Shown here piece by piece: positions 26,999 to 35,512 of a stretch of DNA of 64,000 nucleotides. Within the stretch, counting starts at the first letter, position 1. Every line of letters starts with the position of its first letter. The notes beneath the pieces were generated by a model that saw only the letters and a program-made list of their open reading frames with translations, ran no database searches and was not told where the DNA came from. This stretch comes from Bacillus badius NBRC 15713. GTDB lineage: Bacteria > Bacillota > Bacilli > Bacillales > Domibacillaceae. The stretch covers positions 1-64,000 of the forward strand of contig NZ_BCVF01000012.1 of NCBI RefSeq assembly GCF_001591605.1. The letters are read 5' to 3'. The position numbers and the translations under genes were made by a program.

Positions 26999-27012
26999 TT
27001 ACATTTTTGTAA
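26999..27012 (-). promoter_or_regulatory. BceR-type operator
   Basis: TTACA-TTTT-TGTAA is a perfect inverted repeat fitting the TNACA-N4-TGTNA pattern known for BceR-like regulators. It lies about 70 bases before the ATPase gene, with a possible promoter TTTAAA-N16-TATCAT between. Confidence 0.7.
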
Positions 27013-27021
27013 GATTGGCAA

Positions 27022-27070
27022 AGAGCCGCTTGCCAATGGCTAATCACGCTGCTGGCAAGCGGCTTTTTTT
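27022..27070. terminator. Hairpin between kinase and transporter genes
   Basis: GCCGCTTGCCA and TGGCAAGCGGC form an 11-bp stem. The T8 tract lies on the plus-strand side. On the minus strand the stem follows the kinase stop codon but is succeeded only by TCTTTG, so it may reduce rather than stop read-through into the transporter genes. Confidence 0.6.
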
Positions 27071-28086
27071 TATTGCTCAAGCAAAGTGACTTTGCTTCTT
27101 GGAAAGATGATCGTTACTTCTGTTCCAGCGTGCTTGACTGATTGGATATCGATTCCGAGATGAAGTTTATCGGCAAGCTGCTTGCATAAATACAGGCCAA
27201 TGCCGGTCGATGCTTGGAAGGCTCGCCCGTTTTCTCCCGTAAAGCCCTTATCAAATACTCGCCGGATATCTTTTTCATCAATGCCAATCCCGTTATCCGC
27301 AATATGCAGCACGAGATTATGCTCATGCCTGCTCACAAAGATGCGAATGTGTTTCTTGTCGGCTTGACTGTATTTGATGCTGTTAATGATGAGTTGGTTA
27401 AGAATGAATTCCACCCATTTTTCATCGGAGTATACAACATCTTCAAACTCGGCCAATTCTAATTGGATTTTGTTATAAATAAAGGCTTTAGCATTTTTTT
27501 TCAAAACATTTGTCACGCAGCTTCTTAGCTTAAATTCTTTCACGAGATAGTCTTTATCTGCGCTGCTGCTGCGAGCATAATACAGTGCTTGTTCAACGAG
27601 CCCTTCAATTTTGTCTAACTCTTCGTATAACCCTTTTGCTGCAGTGTTTTGCTGATTATCAATAATTAATTTGGCTGCGGCGATCGGAGTTTTAATTTCG
27701 TGAACCCATGTTTCCACATATTCGCGGTATTCTGTCTGCATCCGTTTGTGCTGATTGACGTGCTCGTGCATTTGCTTATTTGTTGACTGCAAAATCTCGT
27801 ACATCAGCTGTCCTTCCAAAAAATCAGGCGGCTCCACCATCTCTGTAAGCAAATATTGCTGATCAAGCAGCTGTGCATTCTTCACGAGCGGGTCATAATA
27901 ATTTTTTCTTTGCCAGAATTCCAATGCATAGGAAGTAAAAAGGGGAGTAAACCAGCAAAGAAAAAGGAGGATAATCAGCCATGCAGGCACATGAATCATC
28001 CATAGAAAAACAGAGACAGCAAGGAAAAGCAGGACATTCACAAATAAGAAAACGGACCTTTCCTTTAAGTAGGCGCTTATCTTCAT
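27070..28086 (-). CDS. BceS-type intramembrane-sensing histidine kinase
   Basis: The 338-residue kinase has two membrane helices (about 11-31 and 34-54) with almost no extracellular loop, the hallmark of intramembrane-sensing kinases that take their signal from a BceB permease. The phosphoacceptor is His129 in TWVHEIKTPIAAAKL. N, G1 and G2 boxes follow (NQLIINSIKYS, DNGIGIDEKD, STGIGLYLCKQL). The start overlaps the regulator stop (ATGA). It forms one unit with the regulator, next to its transporter. Confidence 0.94.
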   Translation of the reverse strand: MKISAYLKERSVFLFVNVLLFLAVSVFLWMIHVPAWLIILLFLCWFTPLFTSYALEFWQRKNYYDPLVKNAQLLDQQYLLTEMVEPPDFLEGQLMYEILQSTNKQMHEHVNQHKRMQTEYREYVETWVHEIKTPIAAAKLIIDNQQNTAAKGLYEELDKIEGLVEQALYYARSSSADKDYLVKEFKLRSCVTNVLKKNAKAFIYNKIQLELAEFEDVVYSDEKWVEFILNQLIINSIKYSQADKKHIRIFVSRHEHNLVLHIADNGIGIDEKDIRRVFDKGFTGENGRAFQASTGIGLYLCKQLADKLHLGIDIQSVKHAGTEVTIIFPRSKVTLLEQ

Positions 28087-28757
28087 GACAAGATATACCC
28101 GAGGCCCCGTCTCGTTTCAATCGGATTTTCCATGCCGAGGCTTTCAATTTTTCGGCGCAGACGCGTTACATTCACGGACAAAGTATTGTCATCAACAAAT
28201 AAATCGGAGGACCATAAGTGTTCCATTAGCTCTTCTCTGGAAACGATGCTGCCTTTCTTCACCATCAAATAATGAAGAATTTTAAATTCATTTTTCGTTA
28301 ACTCCTGGTGCCCGCCTTTATAGGAGATGGTCCCATTCGCTAAGTGGAGTTTGAGTTCCCCTACTGTCAGGCTTAGCGCCTCGGGCTGTTTATAAGCCCG
28401 TTTAAGAACGGCATCGATCCGGGCAAGAAGGATCTGTGTATGATAAGGCTTTGTCACAAAATCATCTGCGCCAAGATTCATGCTCATCAGTTCATCCATT
28501 TCATTATTCCGGCTTGTGACGATAATAATTGGCACCTGAGAGGATTTCCGGATTTCCCGGCAGATGAAATAGCCGTCGAATACCGGCAAATTAATATCGA
28601 GCAAAATTAAATGAATGTCCTCCTTTGTCGCATAAGAGAGAACATGCTGGAAATCATCGGGCGCTTCAACCTCATAGCCATAGGCTGTTAAAAAGTCTTT
28701 GAGCTCATTGCGCACCGTTTCTGCATCTTCTATAATCAAAATTTTCATTTTCTGCAA
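28083..28757 (-). CDS. BceR-type OmpR-family response regulator
   Basis: The 224-residue regulator has a receiver domain (4-120) with phosphoacceptor Asp54 in LLDINLP, the conserved Lys in DDFVTKPYH, and a winged-helix DNA-binding domain (about 130-224). TTG 28757 has AAAGGAGCGG at good spacing, while ATG 28748 is too far from it, so TTG is used. It likely binds the palindrome at 26999-27012. Confidence 0.94.
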   Translation of the reverse strand: MQKMKILIIEDAETVRNELKDFLTAYGYEVEAPDDFQHVLSYATKEDIHLILLDINLPVFDGYFICREIRKSSQVPIIIVTSRNNEMDELMSMNLGADDFVTKPYHTQILLARIDAVLKRAYKQPEALSLTVGELKLHLANGTISYKGGHQELTKNEFKILHYLMVKKGSIVSREELMEHLWSSDLFVDDNTLSVNVTRLRRKIESLGMENPIETRRGLGYILS

Positions 28758-28947
28758 ATTTACCGCTCCTTTACATGCGAGGCTGCCTATAGTTTACTTT
28801 TTCAAAAAAAAAAAGAAAAGCAGTATTTGGAAAAGATGCCGGCTTTGCCCGTAAAAGCTTGTAAAAAATGCTTGATTGTTTTAAGTGCAACTAACAAAAA
28901 CTATACATGCTTGAAAAAGCAATTCAACAGAGGGCAGGTGGAAGTAG

Positions 28948-29127
28948 ATGAAAAAGAACATTCAGCTATTACCTATTGTTGCTTCAATCGGCATCGGCGC
29001 CGTAGCTTACAGTATGATGACGGGCCGAAGCGGACAGCTTCCAAGCATGATTCCTCAGCTGACAGGCATGGGGGGCGGGGGAATGAATAATCAGCCCGCC
29101 CGGTCCGGACATCCATCCATGCGATAA
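28948..29127 (+). CDS. Small hydrophobic-headed protein
   Basis: This 59-residue ORF follows a GCAGGTGGAAG site. The first 24 residues (MKKNIQLLPIVASIGIGAVA...) are hydrophobic and could be a signal or a single anchor. The rest is rich in Gly, Met, Ser and Pro. It vaguely resembles small YrzQ-like proteins of Bacillus, but no firm family match is claimed. It stands alone, divergent from the two-component genes, with its own terminator. Confidence 0.65.
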   Translation: MKKNIQLLPIVASIGIGAVAYSMMTGRSGQLPSMIPQLTGMGGGGMNNQPARSGHPSMR

Positions 29128-29131
29128 ATAA

Positions 29132-29172
29132 GAAGAGGGCGCCCTGGGTATTTATATCGGGCGCTCTCTTTC
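29132..29172 (+). terminator. Terminator of the 59-residue gene
   Basis: GAGGGCGCCC pairs with GGGCGCTCTC, followed by a short T-rich stretch. Confidence 0.75.
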
Positions 29173-29302
29173 CTCTACATCTGAAGTTGGCAAGAAATTC
29201 TCCAAAAAAGAGAAATGAACATAGCCGGCCCTAATAGAATAAAATGTAGCATCCATTCATTGCTTGCCCGTTATTATTGTTTGTTATTTTGTTTTCTAAA
29301 TA

Positions 29303-29331
29303 TTGACTGAAAAAGACCGATATCTTAAAGT
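29303..29331 (+). promoter_or_regulatory. Sigma-A promoter of the CorC-type operon
   Basis: TTGACT (29303-29308), a 17-base spacer and TAAAGT (29326-29331) predict a transcript starting near 29338, about 230 bases before the transporter start. Confidence 0.6.
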
Positions 29332-29388
29332 AGAAGTATGTAAAAGTGAGGTGAGGATATTGGGAAGGCAGTAGAAAGAAATGTAAAA

Positions 29389-29499
29389 ATGTTTGCAGGC
29401 AGTGCAGCTCAGTTTATGGAAACAAACAACCAGACTGTTTTTTGTAAGCAAACAGGCCGGATCAAGCCTCAGCGCGCAAAAAAAAGGACGGTTGAATAG
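29389..29499 (+). CDS. Possible small leader ORF before the CorC-type gene
   Basis: A 36-residue basic ORF (MFAGSAAQFMETNNQ... ending KKRTVE) starts at ATG 29389. The frame is open back to ATT 29359, which has a strong GAGGTGAGG site (29347-29356) just after the predicted transcription start and would give 46 residues. A rare ATT start, or a leader ORF used for regulation, would explain the well-placed site. No family is recognised. Confidence 0.35.
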   Translation: MFAGSAAQFMETNNQTVFCKQTGRIKPQRAKKRTVE

Positions 29500-29519
29500 A
29501 AATATTCATTTTAACTTAA

Positions 29520-29565
29520 CGGAGGTGTAATTCCTTACGGCACAATGTAGCCGCAAGGATCTTAT
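29520..29565 (+). promoter_or_regulatory. Shine-Dalgarno site separated from the start by a hairpin
   Basis: A strong GGAGGTG (29521-29527) lies about 40 bases before the TTG start. Between them TTACGGC and GCCGCAA form a hairpin, and only a weak AAGGA lies directly before the start. The arrangement could control initiation of the transporter gene. Confidence 0.4.
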
Positions 29566-30909
29566 TTGGACATATTAAACTTAATCATGGTTGCCTTTTT
29601 AATTGCATTAACCGGTTTCTTCGTAGCGACCGAGTTCGCAATTGTAAAGGTCAGAAGCACAAGGATTGATCAACTGGCAGCAGAGGGACGGGCAAATACA
29701 GAGGCTGCAAAGAAAGTGATTTCAAATCTTGATGAGTATTTATCAGCCTGTCAGCTAGGAATCACGGTGACGGCTCTTGGACTCGGCTGGCTTGGTGAGC
29801 CGACGGTGGAAAGCTTGCTTCATCCGCTGTTTGAGCGTCTGAATTTGGGAGAGTCTGTTGTCAGTGTGCTGTCATTCTTGATCGCTTTTTCCACGGTTAC
29901 TTTTTTGCACGTCGTTGTAGGTGAACTGGCGCCGAAAACGATTGCTATTCAAAAGGCAGAGCAAGTGACGCTGCTGGCTGCCAAACCAATGATTATTTTT
30001 TACCGACTAATGTATCCATTCATTAAATTGCTGAACGGGTCATCCACACTGTTAATTAAATTATTCGGCTTTAAATCTGTGTCAGAAAGTGAAATGGCGC
30101 ATACCGAAGAAGAACTGCGGATGATCTTGTCAGAAAGCTTAAAGAGCGGAGAAATTAACCAATCGGAATATAAATATGTAAACAATATTTTTGAATTTGA
30201 TGATCGTCTGGCTAAAGAAATCATGGTGCCGCGTACAGAAGTAACAGCATTTGATAAGTCGCACACCGTGGAACAATGTATTGAGGTAGCTATGGAGGAA
30301 AATTACACCCGCTACCCAATTGCAGATGGCGATAAGGACCGCATCATCGGCATGGTGAATATGAAGGAAGTCTTAACAGACTATATTCGGGATGAAACAA
30401 AAAAGAATGTGACGATCGACCATTATATCCGCCCGGTTATTCAAGTCATCGAGTCTATTGCGATTCATGATTTGCTTGTAAAAATGCAAAAGGAACGCAT
30501 TCAAATGGCGATCCTGATTGATGAATACGGCGGTACGGCCGGACTTGTCACGACAGAAGATATTCTTGAGGAAATCGTCGGAGAAATTCGCGATGAGTTT
30601 GATCAGGACGAAACACCAATGATTAAACGAATCAATGATCACCAAACGATGCTTGATGGGAAGGTGCTGCTGAGCGAAGTCAACGACTTGTTTGGAACGG
30701 ATATTGATGAGGAAGATGTTGATACGATCGGCGGATGGATTTTAACGGAGAAGTTTGAGGTCCAGGAAGGTGACACGATCGAACGGGACGGTTTCACATT
30801 TAAGGTTGTGGAACTGGACGGCTACCACATCAAATTTGTTGAAGTGACAAAAACAGTTCCTGAAATCCCGCCAGTGATCGGAGAAATCGAGGCTGTCAAA
30901 GAAGCCTGA
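29566..30909 (+). CDS. CorC/HlyC family (MpfA-type) CNNM transporter
   Basis: The 447-residue protein has a DUF21/CNNM membrane domain (1-190, four helices), two CBS domains (about 205-335; EIMVPRTEVTAF opens the first) and a C-terminal CorC_HlyC domain (about 350-430). B. subtilis MpfA (YhdP), of the same layout, exports magnesium; other paralogues are less well known. It starts at TTG 29566, common in this family. It stands alone behind a long leader with a small ORF and a hairpin, suggesting post-initiation control. The exact paralogue cannot be decided here. Confidence 0.9.
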   Translation: MDILNLIMVAFLIALTGFFVATEFAIVKVRSTRIDQLAAEGRANTEAAKKVISNLDEYLSACQLGITVTALGLGWLGEPTVESLLHPLFERLNLGESVVSVLSFLIAFSTVTFLHVVVGELAPKTIAIQKAEQVTLLAAKPMIIFYRLMYPFIKLLNGSSTLLIKLFGFKSVSESEMAHTEEELRMILSESLKSGEINQSEYKYVNNIFEFDDRLAKEIMVPRTEVTAFDKSHTVEQCIEVAMEENYTRYPIADGDKDRIIGMVNMKEVLTDYIRDETKKNVTIDHYIRPVIQVIESIAIHDLLVKMQKERIQMAILIDEYGGTAGLVTTEDILEEIVGEIRDEFDQDETPMIKRINDHQTMLDGKVLLSEVNDLFGTDIDEEDVDTIGGWILTEKFEVQEGDTIERDGFTFKVVELDGYHIKFVEVTKTVPEIPPVIGEIEAVKEA

Positions 30910-30924
30910 TTCAAGAATAGACCA

Positions 30925-30960
30925 AAAGCCTGATTCGCTTGATGCGGATCAGGCTTTTTT
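30925..30960 (+). terminator. Terminator of the CorC-type gene
   Basis: AAAGCCTGAT (30925-30934) pairs with ATCAGGCTTT (30948-30957), then TTT. Confidence 0.9.
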
Positions 30961-30975
30961 GATATGGGGCTGTTT

Positions 30976-31971
30976 TTAAAAGTGAACCACTTTACGGATA
31001 GCGGCTTTAACACGGGACGGGGTCGGCAGGTAATGCTCCTCTAACGCCCAAAATGGAACATGAACATCGGCGCCGGTGACGCGCTCGATCGGCGCCCGCA
31101 TATAGAGAAAGGAGGTATCGTTAATAATAGAAAGGATATCATTGCTTAAGCCGCCGGTAGCATGTGCTTCGTGAACAATGACACAGCGGCCTGTTTTTTG
31201 AACGGATTCCGCAATGATGTCTTTATCAAGAGGATACAGCGTGCGTAAATCAATCACGTCACAGGCAATGCCCGCTTTGGCAGCTTCTGCTGCTGCTTTC
31301 AGTACGACCGGCATCATCGCTCCCCAGGCGATCAGCGTGACATCCTCTCCTTCCTGAACTCTTTGTCCTTTGCCGATTTCCACTGTATATTTCTCCTCCG
31401 GCACGTCGCCGCGAATGGAACGGTAGGAATGCAGAGGCTCGAGGAACAGGACCGGATCAGGATCTTCCACGGCTGCTATGAGCAATCCCTTCGCATCATA
31501 GGGAGTGGAAGGACAGACCACTTTTATTCCCGGCATATGGGTAAATAACGCTTCTGCGCTGTCTGAGTGGATTTCCGGAGCGCGGACGCCAGCTCCATAG
31601 GGCGCGCGAATGACTAGGGGAACAGTGAAAACTCCTTTGGAGCGATAGCGCATTCGTGTAGCATGAGTCATAATTTGTTCGTATGCCGGATAAATAAATC
31701 CTAAAAATTGAATCTCAGCAATTGGGAGCAGCCCGTTCAAGGCCATGCCGATGGAGGCGCCCATCAATCCTGATTCACTTAACGGCGTATCAAAAACTCT
31801 CTTCTCTCCAAACTCCTCCTGCAGTCCGTCCGTTGCCCGAAAGACACCGCCATTCCTTCCGACATCTTCTCCAAGGATAACCACTTCTTTTCGCTCTTTG
31901 AGCATAGTGCGCATTCCATCTGTAATCGCTTGAATGAATGTTAATTGTCTTGATTTCACGGTTGTTAACAT
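30976..31971 (-). CDS. 2-oxoacid dehydrogenase E1, beta subunit
   Basis: The 331-residue protein is the beta subunit of a thiamine-diphosphate E1 (pyruvate or branched-chain 2-oxoacid dehydrogenase type). Typical segments are GEDVGRNGGVFRATDGL, FDTPLSESGLMGASIGMA, FIYPAYEQIMTHATRMRYRS and the transketolase C domain starting near residue 200. Its ATG directly follows the alpha-subunit stop, so the two are coupled. No E2 (lipoyl acyltransferase) or E3 gene follows, so the pair must use E2/E3 from elsewhere or work alone. It could be pyruvate- or acetoin-related; the substrate is not resolved. Confidence 0.9.
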   Translation of the reverse strand: MLTTVKSRQLTFIQAITDGMRTMLKERKEVVILGEDVGRNGGVFRATDGLQEEFGEKRVFDTPLSESGLMGASIGMALNGLLPIAEIQFLGFIYPAYEQIMTHATRMRYRSKGVFTVPLVIRAPYGAGVRAPEIHSDSAEALFTHMPGIKVVCPSTPYDAKGLLIAAVEDPDPVLFLEPLHSYRSIRGDVPEEKYTVEIGKGQRVQEGEDVTLIAWGAMMPVVLKAAAEAAKAGIACDVIDLRTLYPLDKDIIAESVQKTGRCVIVHEAHATGGLSNDILSIINDTSFLYMRAPIERVTGADVHVPFWALEEHYLPTPSRVKAAIRKVVHF

Positions 31972-33087
31972 TTATTCTTCCTCCTGTAAATGCTTAAGAT
32001 ATTGCTGTTTATGCTCGGCAATGGTCCAGGTAGGTGCTGCAAATATAAAATCGTACATGTCATTTATATCTGGCGGCGGCATCGACTCCATTTCCTTTAC
32101 AGCCTCTTCGATCTCTTCAGAAGCTTCTATCTGTACGCTATCCATCCAAGCATCATCTCCATAACCGTTACGTTTGATAAAATGCTCAAGCCGCGTAACG
32201 GGGTCGTATTCCCGCCGTTCTTCACTTTCTTGCTGATCGCGATACTTGCTTGGATCATCAGCGGTTGTATGGGCGCCATACCGCCATGTAATTGCTTCAA
32301 TCAGGGTAGGTCCTCCGCCATTGCGGGCCCGCTCCAGTGCCTTTTTTGTCTGAAAGTACACGGCAAATATATCGTTTCCATCGAGCCGAACGCCTGGAAT
32401 ATCATAGGCCACCGCTTTTTGGACGATCGTTTCCGAGTTCATTTGTTTGTGAATGGGGAGGGAGATGGCATAGCCGTTGTTTTGGTTGAAGAAAACGACG
32501 GGAGCCTGATACACGCTTGCAAAATTTAAGCCTTCATGAAAGTCTCCCTCTGATGTAGCGCCATCGCCGAAATAGGCGATGACAGCTTCCGATGACCCTT
32601 TAAATTTAGCAGCCATTGCCGCTCCGGCTGCCAAGGGAAGCTGGGTGGCAATAGGGACTGAGGGCGGCAAAATCTTCTTTCCCGCCGGCGGCAGGTTCCC
32701 TTCCACGCGGCCATTCCAGGAAGAGAGGATGCCGTACGATTTTCCGAAAGTGATGCTGGCGGCATGGTCGCGGTAAGTTGGAAACATCCAGTCGTCCGCT
32801 TCAAGAGCTAATGCGCTGCCGACTTGAGCAGCCTCCTGTCCTTCAAAAGGAGGGTAAGTGCCTAACCGTCCCTGCCGCTGCAGGCTCTTTGCTTTACGAT
32901 CCAATGTCCGCATGCGAACGAGCTGTCGATAGAACGTTTGGGCTAACTCTTCGTTGATGGCGCTTTCATAAACTGGATCGACCAGCTGGCCTTGATGGTT
33001 GACGACTTGCTGAACAGGGAAATGGACGTTGATTTTATGCTCGCTTAATAATGGGGTAGAGATCACTTTTGCTGCCAATTTAGCCAC
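31972..33087 (-). CDS. 2-oxoacid dehydrogenase E1, alpha subunit
   Basis: The 371-residue alpha subunit carries the thiamine-diphosphate motif GDGATSEGDFHEGLNFA...NNGYAIS (about 195-232) and the phosphorylation-loop-like RYGAHTTADDPSKYR. The start is GTG 33087 or, with better spacing from AAAGGAG, TTG 33078. Expression with the beta subunit is certain from the zero gap. The upstream 250 bases contain AT-rich sequence without a clear promoter. Confidence 0.9.
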   Translation of the reverse strand: MAKLAAKVISTPLLSEHKINVHFPVQQVVNHQGQLVDPVYESAINEELAQTFYRQLVRMRTLDRKAKSLQRQGRLGTYPPFEGQEAAQVGSALALEADDWMFPTYRDHAASITFGKSYGILSSWNGRVEGNLPPAGKKILPPSVPIATQLPLAAGAAMAAKFKGSSEAVIAYFGDGATSEGDFHEGLNFASVYQAPVVFFNQNNGYAISLPIHKQMNSETIVQKAVAYDIPGVRLDGNDIFAVYFQTKKALERARNGGGPTLIEAITWRYGAHTTADDPSKYRDQQESEERREYDPVTRLEHFIKRNGYGDDAWMDSVQIEASEEIEEAVKEMESMPPPDINDMYDFIFAAPTWTIAEHKQQYLKHLQEEE

Positions 33088-33272
33088 TCCTTTAATTGGT
33101 TCTTAAAAAACTGACTTTTCAATTTTTTATGATGTTTTACATCTTAATACAGAAAAAAATATCACGCAAATACGTACATTAACGCGTTTTTTCTTTATGG
33201 CAGCAGTAGTTTAACCTATTAAAGACTAACAGCCGAGCCTGCTGGAGAAAGAAAGTGTTTAGAAAAAGAACA

Positions 33273-33306
33273 AGCCGGCAATTCCTATAGATAGGAATTG
33301 CCGGCT
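33273..33306 (-). terminator. Terminator of uppP
   Basis: A perfect 15-bp stem (33273-33287 with 33292-33306); on the minus strand it is followed by TGTTCTTTTTC. Confidence 0.85.
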
Positions 33307-33342
33307 CAAAAGCTCCGCGCAATCTTTGCATACTAAGTATTT

Positions 33343-34173
33343 TTACAAAAATACGAAATAAATCACCGCTGCAAGCACAATTCGATAAATAGCGAATGGC
33401 GTCAATTTAATTTTGTTGATAAGCGCCAGGAAGAAACGGATCGACAGCAGGGCAAACAAGAAGGCGCTAATGAAACCGACGATGAAAAACGGAAGTACAT
33501 CGATGGAGAAATACTCCCAGTTCTTGATAAGAGAAATCGCACTTGCTCCTGCCATGATAGGCATGGCCATAATAAAGGTAAAGTCAGCTGCCGCCCGATG
33601 GCTCATGCCAAGCAAAACGCCTCCGGAAATAGTGGACCCCGAGCGGGAAAAGCCCGGCCACAGCGCGATACATTGGAACAAACCGACGAGAAAAGCTTGC
33701 TTGTACGTAATTTCGTCAACCGTTTTTGTTTTTACACTCTTAGGAGCCAGCCAGTCGGCTGCCAGCATAAGCAGGGCGCCGGCAACGAGGCCAATTAACA
33801 CCGTGTACACATTAAAGAGGTGTTCATCAATATAGTCCTCAAAAGCAAACCCGAGTACAATGGCGGGAATCAGCCCGATGAATATATGAACCAATGTCAG
33901 TCTAGGCCCGATCTGACTCATCGTTCCCCGGTTCTTTTGCAATCCCAGCAGGTTAAGAATGCGGTCTTTAAAGACCACAACAACGGCTAAGATAGAGCCA
34001 AGCTGGATGACAACCTTAAAGGTATTGGCCACCGGAGCGGAAAACAATTCCTTCGATTTTAACAAAATATCATCTACAATAATCATATGACCTGTCGAAG
34101 AAACAGGAGCAAATTCGGTTGCTCCTTCTACGAGCCCAAGAATAAAAGCTACAAATAATTCCCATAAATTCAT
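33343..34173 (-). CDS. uppP: Undecaprenyl-diphosphate phosphatase
   Basis: UppP (BacA) dephosphorylates undecaprenyl pyrophosphate to recycle the lipid carrier of wall synthesis and gives bacitracin resistance. The 276-residue protein has the two active-site signatures EGATEFAPVSSTGHM (16-30) and ALWPGFSRSGSTISGG, and about eight membrane helices. The start follows GAGGTGAC. It is monocistronic. Its presence near a Bce-type system fits wall-antibiotic defence, but the two are not in one operon. Confidence 0.96.
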   Translation of the reverse strand: MNLWELFVAFILGLVEGATEFAPVSSTGHMIIVDDILLKSKELFSAPVANTFKVVIQLGSILAVVVVFKDRILNLLGLQKNRGTMSQIGPRLTLVHIFIGLIPAIVLGFAFEDYIDEHLFNVYTVLIGLVAGALLMLAADWLAPKSVKTKTVDEITYKQAFLVGLFQCIALWPGFSRSGSTISGGVLLGMSHRAAADFTFIMAMPIMAGASAISLIKNWEYFSIDVLPFFIVGFISAFLFALLSIRFFLALINKIKLTPFAIYRIVLAAVIYFVFL

Positions 34174-34309
34174 GTTGTCACCTCAAAAAATAAAATAAAT
34201 AGCCACTTAACGATTGTAGGGCTACAATGAAAATATGTCTAGAAAATCGAATAAATGCCTTTCATTTTTTTACCTATCAATTATAGCTTCGGAAAGGAAG
34301 GATCAGTCA

Positions 34310-34954
34310 ATGGGAATACATAATTATTTCAAGAGTTTATCGGACTTGGAGCAGCTATTCCGGCTGCCGGGAAAATTTAAATATCAATCGCATAATGTGG
34401 CCGCCCATTCATTTAAAGTCACGAAGATTGCCCAATTCTTAGGGACCATTGAAGAAATGGAAGGACAAACCGTCAATTGGCAGGCGTTGTATGAAAAAGC
34501 GTTGAACCATGACTATGCCGAGCTGTTTACGGGTGACATTAAAACCCCTGTTAAGTACGCTACAAAGGAGCTAAAAGATCTGTTCTCTCAAGTCGAGGAG
34601 CAGATGGCGAAGAAATTTGTGGAGCAGGAATTTCCGCCGGAACTGCAAAGTATTTACATGGAACGGTTTAAAGAAGGGAAAGATGATACGCTTGAGGGGC
34701 GTATTCTCTCCGTCGCTGATAAGATTGACTTGCTGTATGAATCCTTCGGAGAAATTTTAAAACGCAATCCCGAGCCGCTTTTTCTGGAAATATACAAAGA
34801 AGCCTTGTCCACGATTATGGAGTTTTCCGATTTGAACTGCGTAAAATATTTTATTAAAAATATTTTGCCTGATATGCTGTCTGAAGAGTTTATTCCGTAT
34901 AACGAGCTGAATTACATGACAGAAATGATTGTAAAAAAATATGAGAAAAAGTAA
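34310..34954 (+). CDS. HD-domain phosphohydrolase, YfbR-like
   Basis: The 214-residue protein is a metal-dependent HD hydrolase. Metal ligands are His31 region (SHNVAAHSFKV), the HD pair in NHDYAELFTGD, and the later Asp in VADKIDLL. YfbR-type enzymes remove phosphate from deoxynucleoside monophosphates, so a nucleotidase role is likely but not certain. The start at 34310 has GGAAAGGAAGG; the open frame from 34235 has none. It is a single gene. Confidence 0.85.
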   Translation: MGIHNYFKSLSDLEQLFRLPGKFKYQSHNVAAHSFKVTKIAQFLGTIEEMEGQTVNWQALYEKALNHDYAELFTGDIKTPVKYATKELKDLFSQVEEQMAKKFVEQEFPPELQSIYMERFKEGKDDTLEGRILSVADKIDLLYESFGEILKRNPEPLFLEIYKEALSTIMEFSDLNCVKYFIKNILPDMLSEEFIPYNELNYMTEMIVKKYEKK

Positions 34955-35038
34955 GTTCTTTTTCTAAAAAAGGCTTCCGAAGTGGAAAAAATTTCAGTAT
35001 GATGGAGTCAGAAAAAGCTGCTTGCTGGGAGTGAAAAC

Positions 35039-35275
35039 ATGGTAGGAAAAATGATATTGGCAATGTTTCTGCCCGGCTTTCTCGTTGTTTTTTTCACGAG
35101 GGTGACATTTAATCATTTTTTAGGCTTGGGTTTAACTGTCGCGTTAATTGCCGCCTCTGCTTATAAGGGGTATACGCATACATGGCCGCTTATTATTATA
35201 GATGCTGCTTCATTAACATTGGGCTTCTGGCTTGCCAGTCTCATGGTGAAAAAGAAAAAACAACCGAAATCGTAA
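35039..35275 (+). CDS. csbA: CsbA-family small membrane protein
   Basis: The 78-residue protein has three or four membrane helices and a basic tail, and matches CsbA of B. subtilis in length and sequence (MFLPGFLVVFFTRVTFNH, TWPLIIIDAASL). CsbA there is under sigma-B control and its function is unknown. It lies upstream of uvrB in B. subtilis; here about 3.9 kb separates them. A sigma-A-like TTCCGA-N17-TATGAT lies at about 34977; no sigma-B box was found. Confidence 0.9.
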   Translation: MVGKMILAMFLPGFLVVFFTRVTFNHFLGLGLTVALIAASAYKGYTHTWPLIIIDAASLTLGFWLASLMVKKKKQPKS

Positions 35276-35320
35276 GCGGGCAGGCAATGACTGACTGCTG
35301 TCTAATGCTCTCTTGAATAT

Positions 35321-35363
35321 AAATTCCGGCGCCGATGCTTCGCGGCAGCCGGAATTTTTTTTG
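35321..35363 (+). terminator. Terminator of csbA
   Basis: AAATTCCGGC pairs with GCCGGAATTT with an inner GC stem, followed by a T8 run. Confidence 0.88.
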
Positions 35364-35437
35364 AGCCGGCAAAATCAGTCAAGAAGCGCGATCATGGGGA
35401 ACAATCGAATGGGAAAATAATAAATGAAAAATAGCAC

Positions 35438-35466
35438 TTGCTTTTTTATACCCCATAGGGTAATAT
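35438..35466 (+). promoter_or_regulatory. CstR-controlled promoter with operator 1 in the spacer
   Basis: TTGCTT (35438-35443), a 17-base spacer and TAATAT (35461-35466) form a sigma-A promoter. The palindrome ATACCCCATAGGGTAAT (35448-35464) fills the spacer and reaches into the -10, so a bound repressor would block polymerase. The pattern fits CsoR/CstR-type operators. Confidence 0.75.
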
Positions 35467-35481
35467 AAAGTTAAATCAAAT

Positions 35482-35498
35482 ATACCCATTGGGGTAAT
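35482..35498 (+). promoter_or_regulatory. CstR operator 2
   Basis: ATACCCATTGGGGTAAT is a second copy of the palindrome, 34 bases downstream of operator 1 and directly before the AGGAGGG ribosome-binding site of the dioxygenase gene. Confidence 0.7.
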
Positions 35499-35512
35499 AG
35501 GAGGGTGTAAAT

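Noticed and set aside
29330-29560. M-box magnesium riboswitch before the CorC-type gene
   Set aside because: Only a GTGAGG stretch is shared. The long conserved M-box core is not found.
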